Shown: piece by piece, positions 58,236 to 64,000 of the stretch
Position numbering within the stretch: the first letter of the stretch is position 1
How the letters are laid out: the number at the start of each line of letters is the position of its first letter
NCBI GenBank assembly: GCA_035429805.1
Contig: DAOMFL010000004.1
Coordinates: 52,804-116,803 of the forward strand
Reading direction: 5' to 3'
Length of the DNA stretch: 64,000 bases
Source of the DNA: JALORV01 sp035429805
GTDB taxonomy: Bacteria; Pseudomonadota; Gammaproteobacteria; Burkholderiales; Burkholderiaceae_F
The notes under the pieces: model-generated
Seen by the model: the letters and a program-made list of their open reading frames with translations, nothing else
Databases searched by the model: none
Told to the model about the DNA's origin: nothing
Program-made: the position numbers and the translations under genes

Positions 58236-59351
58236 TCAGAGCAGAACCAGGTTGTCCCGGTGAATCAGCTCCGGCTCCTCCATGAAGCCCAGCGTTGACT
58301 CGATCTCGCTGGTCGGCTTGCGCGCAATCTGCCGCGCCTCCGAGCTGGAATAGTTGACCAGCCCGCGCGCCACTTCGCGACCATCGCGCGTGACGCAGCC
58401 GACGACGTCGCCACGCTGAAACTCGCCGACGACGTCCACGACGCCGATCGGAAGCAGGCTCTTGCCGCCGGCCGCCAGCGCTCGTGCAGCGCCCTCGTCG
58501 ACGACGACACGCCCCTTCAGCAGCAGGTGGTCGGCGAGCCACTGCTTGCGCGCCGTCAGCACGGCCGTCGATGCCGTCAGCTCGGATCCGATGGCCTCGC
58601 CCGCCGCCAGGCGAACCAGCACGTCGGGCTCGCGACCCGATGCGATCAGTGTGTGCGCGCCGCTGCGCGCTGCCCTCTTGGCAGCCAGCACCTTGGTCAG
58701 CATGCCGCCGCGTGCGATCGCACTGCCGGCGCCTCCGGCCATTGCCTCCAGCTCCGGAGATCCCGCAATCGCGCACTGAATCAGGCGTGCGGCCGGCTCG
58801 CGCCGCGGATCGGCGGAATACAGGCCTGCCTGATCAGTCAGGATCACCAGCACATCCGCTTCCACCAGATTGGTCACCAGTGCCGCCAGCGTGTCGTTGT
58901 CGCCGAACTTGATTTCGTCGGTGACGACTGTGTCGTTCTCGTTGATGACCGGGACCACGTCGAGGTCGAGCAGTGTCAGCAAGGTCGAGCGCGCATTGAG
59001 GTAGCGGGCGCGGTCGGCAAGGTCCGCGTGCGTCAGCAGCACCTGCGCCGTCCGCAGGCCGAGGCTGCTGAAGCGCGTCTCGTAGGCTTGCGCCAGTCCC
59101 ATCTGTCCGATCGCGGCAGCCGCCTGGAGCTCGTGAATCTGATGCGGCCGGCGGCTCCAGCCAAGTCGCTGCATACCTTCCGCGATCGCACCGCTCGAGA
59201 CGAGCACGATCTGCTTTGCCTGCGACCGCAGGTGGGCGATCTGCTGGGCCCAGCGCGAGATCGCGTCGAGATCGAGCCCGCGACCATCGTTGGTCACCAG
59301 GCTGCTGCCAACCTTGACGACGGCACGTCGCGCCTGCTGCAAAGCCGGCAT
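58236..59351 (-). CDS. proB: Glutamate 5-kinase ProB
   Basis: 371 residues; first step of proline synthesis. Amino-acid kinase fold: VVKVGSSLVTNDG, LVSSGAIAEGMQRLG, VPVINENDTVVTDEIKFGDND, GLYSADPRREP and GTGG-equivalent AGGAGSAIARGGMLTK; a C-terminal PUA domain from about 275. ATG 59351 overlaps the obgE stop by one base. Tail-to-tail with rppH. Confidence 0.96.
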   Translation of the reverse strand: MPALQQARRAVVKVGSSLVTNDGRGLDLDAISRWAQQIAHLRSQAKQIVLVSSGAIAEGMQRLGWSRRPHQIHELQAAAAIGQMGLAQAYETRFSSLGLRTAQVLLTHADLADRARYLNARSTLLTLLDLDVVPVINENDTVVTDEIKFGDNDTLAALVTNLVEADVLVILTDQAGLYSADPRREPAARLIQCAIAGSPELEAMAGGAGSAIARGGMLTKVLAAKRAARSGAHTLIASGREPDVLVRLAAGEAIGSELTASTAVLTARKQWLADHLLLKGRVVVDEGAARALAAGGKSLLPIGVVDVVGEFQRGDVVGCVTRDGREVARGLVNYSSSEARQIARKPTSEIESTLGFMEEPELIHRDNLVLL

Positions 59352-60412
59352 CAGGCCTCCGCAATCTGCGGCGCCGAGCCGGCGTGAGCCTCGGACGCAC
59401 GTCGCCGACGATCGAGAAAGGCCTGAACTTCCGCGACGAGATCATCGCAACCTTCACGCGTCGCCGCCGAGATGAGGAACACCGGCGCTCGCGTGCGCAG
59501 CCGGCGGCGGAAGTCCGCCACCAGAGAATCGCGCTCTTCCGCGGGAACCAGATCAGCCTTGTTCAGCACGAACCAGCGCGGCTTGCGCGCCAGCTCGGGG
59601 CCATGCTTCTTCAGCTCGGCTGCGATCACCCGTGCGTCGCGCACCGGGTCGGCGGTCCCGTCGGGGCCCACGCAATCGATTACGTGCAGCAGCAGGCCCG
59701 TGCGGCTGAGATGGCGGAGAAACTGATGCCCGAGGCCGGCGCCCTCGGCGGCTCCCTCGATCAGTCCGGGTACGTCAGCCACGACGAAGCTGCGCTCCGC
59801 ACCGGCCCGAACGACTCCGAGATGCGGATGCAGCGTGGTGAACGGATAGTCGGCCACCTTCGGTTTCGCGTTGGAGATGGCACGGATCAACGTCGACTTT
59901 CCCGCGTTGGGCATGCCGAGCAGCCCCACGTCGGCAAGCACGCGAAGTTCCAGCCGCAACCGGCGCTGCTCTCCGGGATCGCCCTTCGTGAACTGCCGCG
60001 GCGCCCGGTTGGTGCTCGACTTGAAGTGCAGATTGCCCAGGCCGCCTCGCCCGCCCGCCGCGAGCAGCGCGCGGTCGCCATGGCGCGCGAGATCCGCGAG
60101 TTCCTCGCCGGTATCTTCGTCGAAGATCACCGTGCCGACGGGCATCCTGAGTTCAACATCGTCTCCACCAGCGCCATAGCAGTCGGCGCCCCGACCTGGC
60201 TGGCCGCTCGCAGCGCTGTGCTTGCGAGCGTAACGGTAGTCGATCAGGGTGTTGATGTTCCGGTCAGCCCGTGCCCAGATGCTGCCGCCTCGCCCGCCAT
60301 CGCCGCCATCGGGCCCGCCCTTCGGAATGAACTTTTCGCGGCGAAACGAGGCGCAGCCGTCGCCGCCTTTACCCGCGGATACCTCGATGCGCGCTTCGTC
60401 GATGAACTTCAT
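59351..60412 (-). CDS. obgE: GTPase ObgE/CgtA
   Basis: 353 residues; 50S assembly and stress GTPase. Glycine-rich Obg fold at 1-158 (FIDEARIEVSAGKGGDGCAS, GGPDGGDGGRGG), then the G domain: VGLLGMPNAGKSTLIRAISN (P-loop), VADVPGLIEGAAEGAGLG (G3) and VLNKADLV (G4). Downstream of rpmA across a terminator, the conserved rplU-rpmA-obgE-proB order. Confidence 0.97.
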   Translation of the reverse strand: MKFIDEARIEVSAGKGGDGCASFRREKFIPKGGPDGGDGGRGGSIWARADRNINTLIDYRYARKHSAASGQPGRGADCYGAGGDDVELRMPVGTVIFDEDTGEELADLARHGDRALLAAGGRGGLGNLHFKSSTNRAPRQFTKGDPGEQRRLRLELRVLADVGLLGMPNAGKSTLIRAISNAKPKVADYPFTTLHPHLGVVRAGAERSFVVADVPGLIEGAAEGAGLGHQFLRHLSRTGLLLHVIDCVGPDGTADPVRDARVIAAELKKHGPELARKPRWFVLNKADLVPAEERDSLVADFRRRLRTRAPVFLISAATREGCDDLVAEVQAFLDRRRRASEAHAGSAPQIAEA

Positions 60413-60424
60413 GGGTCTACGAAC

Positions 60425-60455
60425 AAAAAAGCCCTGCCGAAGACGGCAGGGCTTT
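60425..60455 (-). terminator. Intrinsic terminator after rplU-rpmA
   Basis: Stem AAAGCCCTGCC (60428-60438) with GGCAGGGCTTT (60445-60455), six-base loop, followed on the minus strand by TTTTTT. It separates the ribosomal-protein pair from obgE, whose ATG lies 13 bases further. Confidence 0.88.
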
Positions 60456-60482
60456 CGTCAAGCTGGACGCCGTCGCCGTTGA

Positions 60483-60743
60483 TCAGCCGGCCGGAACGAC
60501 GCTCACCACGCGGCGGTTCTGCGCGCCGCCGGTATCGAACTTAACCTCGCCATTTACGGTGGCGTACAGCGTGTGATCACGGCCCATGCCGACGTTGTCG
60601 CCGGCGTGGAATTGAGTGCCGCGCTGCCGGACGATGATCGCCCCAGCCGGGATAGCCTGGCCACCGAAAACCTTGACTCCGAGTCGTTTAGCCTGTGAAT
60701 CGCGACCGTTGCGGGAGGAACCGCCTGCCTTCTTGTGTGCCAT
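60483..60743 (-). CDS. rpmA: 50S ribosomal protein L27
   Basis: 86 residues, full length. MAHKKAGGSSRNGRDSQAKR, LGVKVFGGQAIPAGAIIVRQ and GTQFHAGDNVGMGRDHTLYA match L27, whose N-terminus reaches the peptidyl-transferase centre. ATG 60743; 38 bases after rplU. Confidence 0.98.
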   Translation of the reverse strand: MAHKKAGGSSRNGRDSQAKRLGVKVFGGQAIPAGAIIVRQRGTQFHAGDNVGMGRDHTLYATVNGEVKFDTGGAQNRRVVSVVPAG

Positions 60744-60781
60744 CGCACCCTCACTCTATTCGTGTAACCGCTGCTGTGATG

Positions 60782-61093
60782 TCAGGCTGCGATAGTGTCG
60801 ATGCGCAGCTCGGTGTAGTTCTGACGATGACCGGCGTGCTTCTGGAAATGCTTGCGCCGCTGCATCTTGAAGATCGTGACTTTGTCGCGACGCCCGTGGC
60901 TCAGCACGGTGGCAACAACCTCGGCCCCCTTGAGGCTCGGATTGCCCGTGCGCAGGTTGCCGCCGTCGACAACGGCAAGCACCTCGGCCAGCCGGACCTG
61001 CTGCCCCACTTCGCCTGGAAGCGATTCCACCTTGACTGTATCGCCGGCGGCGACGCGGTACTGCTTGCCGCCCGTCTTGATCACTGCGTACAT
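60782..61093 (-). CDS. rplU: 50S ribosomal protein L21
   Basis: 103 residues. MYAVIKTGGKQYRVAAGDTV, GEVGQQVRLAEVLAVVDG and KMQRRKHFQKHAGHRQNYTEL are L21. Start ATG 61093 follows GGAG; an earlier in-frame start is rejected. Has its own promoter at 61329-61358 and a long leader. Confidence 0.98.
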   Translation of the reverse strand: MYAVIKTGGKQYRVAAGDTVKVESLPGEVGQQVRLAEVLAVVDGGNLRTGNPSLKGAEVVATVLSHGRRDKVTIFKMQRRKHFQKHAGHRQNYTELRIDTIAA

Positions 61094-61328
61094 CGTTGGA
61101 CTCCTCTGCCGCCCGATCCCGAGGATGCGGACGCGCAAGACTCAATCAATTGGCCGGTCTGACTCAAACCGGCCGTCTGGTCTGGTATCTGCTCGCCCGG
61201 CTCGCACTTGAACCGAAATGCGGCGACTGGAACCTGCGACGCATTCCACCCTGCTTTGCGCCCCCCGCCTTGCCGCACCGGTTGCTCAGACCCTCGACAC
61301 GTCCGAGGCGGTTGCTGGAAAGCTTTGA

Positions 61329-61358
61329 ATTATCACACTTTCCCGCCACCGGAGTCAA
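61329..61358 (-). promoter_or_regulatory. Sigma-70 promoter of rplU-rpmA
   Basis: On the minus strand TTGACT (61353-61358), 18 bases, GATAAT (61329-61334), preceded by TGT as in an extended -10. Directed at rplU about 235 bases downstream. Confidence 0.75.
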
Positions 61359-61427
61359 ACTGTCCGAAGCGCGGCGGCAGTCCCGCTCTCGCCAAACCTG
61401 CTACGCAGAAACGCTGAGGTCGCCTCC

Positions 61428-61433
61428 TATAAT
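61428..61433 (+). promoter_or_regulatory. Candidate -10 box of ispB
   Basis: Consensus TATAAT in the context CCTATAATGG, the same context as the rppH promoter; no good -35 is visible at 17-18 bases. If used, transcription starts near 61440 and favours the ATG at 61498. Confidence 0.5.
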
Positions 61434-61497
61434 GGCCGCGATGGAGCGAACCCCTGCCCCGCTTGCGGAAACCGCGCCCTGCCGCGCGTCGCCGATC

Positions 61498-62490
61498 ATG
61501 GTCGCGACGTCGGGCCGCGGTACGCCCGATCTGAAGAGCCTTCTGGCTCCGGTGGCAGGTGACATGCAAGCCATCGACGCCGTCATTCGCGAGCGGCTCG
61601 GGTCGGACGTCGCTCTGGTCAACACGATCGCGGACTACATCATTGGCGCAGGCGGCAAGCGCCTGCGGCCGGCGGTCGTGCTGCTGATAGCCCGTGCGCT
61701 CGGCTATCGCGGCACGGCGCATGTGCTGCTGGCAGCGGTTGTCGAGTTCATCCACACCGCCACCCTGCTGCACGACGATGTAGTCGACGAATCCGACCTG
61801 CGCCGGGGCCGTCCTACGGCGAACGCCCGCTTCGGCAATGCGGCGAGCGTCCTGGTCGGAGACTTCGTCTACTCCCGGGCTTTCCAGATGATGGTCGACG
61901 CGGGCAGCATGCGCGTGATGCGCATCCTCGCGGATGCGACGAATCGCATCGCCGAAGGCGAGGTGCTGCAACTGCTGAACGTACACGATCCTTCCGTCGA
62001 CGAAGAACGGTACTTCAGCGTCGTTGAACGCAAGACGGCCACGCTGTTCGAGGCCGGATCGAGGATCGCCGCGGTACTCGCCGAGGCGGCCCCGGAAACG
62101 GAAGAGCGCTGCGCGCGGTATGGAGCCTCCCTTGGTCGCGCCTTCCAGATCGTCGATGACATGCTCGACTACTCCGGCCATACGGCGGACATCGGCAAGC
62201 GTCTCGGCGACGACCTGCGCGAGGGCAAGGTTACGCTGCCGCTGATTCATGCGTTGAGGAGTGCCGCGCCGGATCAGCGTGAACTTGTCGTGAAGGCCAT
62301 TCGCGAGGGCCACGGCGACTTCGACGCGATCGCGAGGATCGTCAGTGACAACGGCTCGATCGCCTACTCCGGGCAGCTTGCGATGAAGGAAGTCAATGTG
62401 GCTGAGGAAGCGCTGCGTGGCCTGCCCGAATCGGAGTACCGCGATTCTTTGTTAAACTTGCTCGCTTTCGCGGTGGCTCGGGATCGCTGA
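61498..62490 (+). CDS. ispB: Octaprenyl diphosphate synthase IspB
   Basis: 330 residues; makes the ubiquinone side chain. First Asp-rich motif LLHDDVVDESDLRRGRP, GKRLRPAVVLLIARALG, VVERKTATLFEAGSRIA, second motif QIVDDMLDYSG and GDDLREGKVTLPLIHALR. Starts at 61432, 61441 or 61498 are all open; the -10 box at 61428 and family length favour ATG 61498. It precedes tRNA-Pro and pilB; complements ubiD at 23087. Confidence 0.95.
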   Translation: MVATSGRGTPDLKSLLAPVAGDMQAIDAVIRERLGSDVALVNTIADYIIGAGGKRLRPAVVLLIARALGYRGTAHVLLAAVVEFIHTATLLHDDVVDESDLRRGRPTANARFGNAASVLVGDFVYSRAFQMMVDAGSMRVMRILADATNRIAEGEVLQLLNVHDPSVDEERYFSVVERKTATLFEAGSRIAAVLAEAAPETEERCARYGASLGRAFQIVDDMLDYSGHTADIGKRLGDDLREGKVTLPLIHALRSAAPDQRELVVKAIREGHGDFDAIARIVSDNGSIAYSGQLAMKEVNVAEEALRGLPESEYRDSLLNLLAFAVARDR

Positions 62491-62534
62491 TTCAGGTCGC
62501 AAGGTATCCCGGAAGTTGAAGAGCCCGCGGACGT

Positions 62535-62611
62535 CGGGGTGTAGCTCAGCCTGGTAGAGTACTGCGTTCGGGACGCAGGAGTCGGAGGTTCAAATCCTCT
62601 CACCCCGACCA
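62535..62611 (+). tRNA. tRNA-Pro (anticodon CGG)
   Basis: 77 bases including encoded CCA. Acceptor CGGGGTG/CACCCCG, D-loop GCTCAGCCTGGTAGAGT, anticodon arm CTGCG-TTCGGGA-CGCAG (anticodon CGG), T-loop GGTTCAAATCC. It lies between ispB and pilB, a position conserved in betaproteobacteria (recalled). Confidence 0.97.
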
Positions 62612-62913
62612 CTTCCCTCCCGCCACTTCTCCCGCTTCCGGCAGTCCGCATAAAGTCGCCGGGCGCATCCACTGCCTCTGCCAGGACGTCTCGGCGAAGC
62701 ACTCGAGGCTTCGGCGCCACTCGTTCGAGGCTTGCTCGATCGGCGTGATTCGCCACTGCGACGGCCGCAATTCCACGTCGTACGGCTTGCCCCGTTTGTG
62801 GGAGCTAAGCTTTACAAATCAGGCCCATATCGGCAGTATCTTTTCGCTTCGTGAGAAGTGCCCGCCCGCTATAACTTGGGTCTTGTCGGACCCGTCAGGG
62901 ACAGCACCATTTC
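62612..62913. other. Region between tRNA-Pro and pilB
   Basis: 302 bases without a supported gene. An AT-richer stretch at 62805-62880 contains TATAAC at 62870 with a weak TTCGTG 16 bases upstream; this might be the pilB promoter. No sigma-54 GG-N10-GC element is obvious. Confidence 0.4.
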
Positions 62914-64000
62914 ATGTCAGCCGTAACCCAAGGTCCTGCCGCCGCCGCAGGGGCCCTTACCGGTCTCGCGCGCGCGCTCGTACAGCAGGGCAAGCTGCGG
63001 CCTGACCGCGCCGAGAATTTCGCGCGCAAGGCAACCCAGTCCAACACCCAGTTCATCGACGAACTGATCAGCGCGGCCGACGTGACAGGCCTCTCGGCAG
63101 GCGGAGTGGCGCGGTTCGCCGCAGAGACATTCGGGCACCCGATGCTCGATCTCTCGGCGCTCGACCTCGAACAGCTGCCGCGCGACATCATCGACAAGAA
63201 GCTGGTCGCGACCCAGCGCGTGATGGCGCTGCGCAAGCGGGGCAATCGACTGGCCGTTGCCGTTTCCGATCCGACCAACTTCGCGGCGCTCGACCAGGTC
63301 AAGTTCCAGACCCAGCTCGCGCTCGACATCATCGTCGTCGAACACGACAAGCTGCTGAGACTCGTCGAGGCACAGTCGCAGTCCGTCAACCAGAAGCTGG
63401 AGGACATGGTTGGCGCTGACGACGTCAATTTCGACGACCTGCTGGGCGAGGCCCCGGAGCAGGCGTCCGAGGACGCCGCACAGGCTGAAGTCGACGATGC
63501 CCCGGTCGTGCGCTTCCTGCAGAAGCTTCTGCTCGATGCGATCGGAGAAGGGGCGTCGGACCTCCACTTCGAGCCCTACGAGAAGTTCTATCGCGTCCGC
63601 TTCCGCATTGACGGGGTTCTGCGCGAGATCGCCCAGCCGCCGCTGGCCATCCGCGAGCGCCTGTCGACGCGCATCAAGGTCATTTCCAAGCTCGACATCT
63701 CCGAGAAGCGCGTGCCGCAGGACGGCCGCATGAAGCTGGCGCTCTCGGGGCAGCGCGCGATCGACTTCCGCGTCAGCACGCTGCCGACGATGTTCGGCGA
63801 GAAGATCGTGATGCGGATTCTCGACCCGTCGCAGGCCAAGCTCGGCATTGAGGCGCTGGGCTACGAGCCGGATCAGAAGGAGCTGCTGGTCAATGCGGTC
63901 CAGCGCCCTTACGGCATGGTGCTGGTGACCGGACCGACCGGCTCGGGCAAGACCGTGTCGCTGTACACGTGCCTCAACATCCTGAACCAGCCCGGCGTCA
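62914..64000 (+). CDS. pilB: Type IV pilus assembly ATPase PilB (3' part cut by window)
   Basis: 362 codons visible. N-terminal MshEN/T2SSE-N domain (GHPMLDLSALDLEQLPRDII, RLAVAVSDPTNFAALDQVKF), linker acidic stretch, then the ATPase: VVRFLQKLLLDAIGEGASDL, HFEPYEKFYRVRFRIDG, Arg in DGRMKLALSGQRAIDFRVS, LPTMFGEKIVMRIL and Walker A TGPTGSGKTVSLYT. It powers pilus extension. ATG 62914; the family is about 570 residues, so some 200 are missing. pilSR lie 10 kb upstream. Confidence 0.95.
   Translation, partial: MSAVTQGPAAAAGALTGLARALVQQGKLRPDRAENFARKATQSNTQFIDELISAADVTGLSAGGVARFAAETFGHPMLDLSALDLEQLPRDIIDKKLVATQRVMALRKRGNRLAVAVSDPTNFAALDQVKFQTQLALDIIVVEHDKLLRLVEAQSQSVNQKLEDMVGADDVNFDDLLGEAPEQASEDAAQAEVDDAPVVRFLQKLLLDAIGEGASDLHFEPYEKFYRVRFRIDGVLREIAQPPLAIRERLSTRIKVISKLDISEKRVPQDGRMKLALSGQRAIDFRVSTLPTMFGEKIVMRILDPSQAKLGIEALGYEPDQKELLVNAVQRPYGMVLVTGPTGSGKTVSLYTCLNILNQPGV

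Larger units (their letters stand above)
61094..61497. other. Divergent rplU/ispB control region
   Basis: 404 bases with the rplU promoter and its roughly 225-base leader on one strand and the ispB promoter on the other. The leader contains a GGCCGGT...ACCGGCC hairpin at about 61158-61180 and could host autoregulation by L21. No gene is seen. Confidence 0.6.

Overview
The window is high-GC chromosomal DNA, densely coded, with no rRNA, no insertion sequence, no phage gene and no CRISPR array. Gene content and order point to a betaproteobacterium, most likely in or near the Burkholderiales. Pointers are the tkt-gap-pgk-pyk-fba-purC series, an orphan Bug-type (TctC) solute receptor, accB-accC-prmA followed by a zinc-ribbon DUF3426 protein, maeB with a barnase/barstar pair, lysine-rich histone H1-like proteins, long NrdA/NrdB, and ispB-tRNA-Pro-pilB. 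The species cannot be named from the sequence alone.

Layout. 1-15.1 kb: central carbon metabolism on the minus strand (tkt, gap, pgk, a VOC protein, pyk, class II fba, then purC cut by the window edge). Two blocks interrupt the series: a rhombosortase plus a subtilase carrying a GlyGly-CTERM sorting tail (8.9-11.7 kb), and an M14 peptidase, a Bug receptor and dgkA (0.9-4.1 kb). 15.1-22.6 kb: a fused speD-speE polyamine gene, rsmE, a YidB-like protein, then maeB-RNase-barstar and a lytic transglycosylase. 23.1-26.7 kb: ubiD, a KTSC protein and mgtE. 26.9-35.2 kb: a long run of tightly packed or overlapping minus-strand genes (mpl, yqiA-like, fabG-like, ybaK-like, marC, RNB ribonuclease, TonB-like, aroE, mtgA). 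35.3-42.0 kb: a plus-strand run (nucleotidyltransferase-like, TlpA-like, aroQ, accB, accC, prmA, DUF3426, PfkB kinase). 42-48.5 kb: yggT, three histone-like genes, nrdB and nrdA with a NrdR operator pair. 48.8-64 kb: ampD, pilR/pilS, a PP0621-like protein, ccsA-like, ffh, a Tat-type lytic transglycosylase, proS, rppH, proB, obgE, rpmA, rplU, ispB, tRNA-Pro(CGG) and the start of pilB.

How the genes work together. The window covers lower glycolysis and the non-oxidative pentose phosphate branch, fatty-acid initiation (AccBC), two shikimate steps, cell-wall synthesis and recycling (MtgA, Mpl, AmpD, two lytic transglycosylases), quinone biosynthesis (IspB, UbiD), dNTP supply, and translation and secretion functions (L21, L27, Ffh, ProS, RsmE, PrmA, ObgE). 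It also holds type IV pilus control and assembly (PilSR, PilB).

Most unusual points: (1) the convergent rhombosortase/GlyGly-CTERM protease pair inside the glycolytic series; (2) a composite palindromic element present twice, each time between convergent genes, with hairpin arms that change in a compensatory way; (3) an in-frame duplicate of the pyruvate kinase C-terminus; (4) three adjacent histone-like genes separated by hairpins; (5) two intrinsic terminators in the 615-base region after nrdB that suggest a small RNA; (6) a NrdR operator pair 31 bases apart upstream of nrdA.
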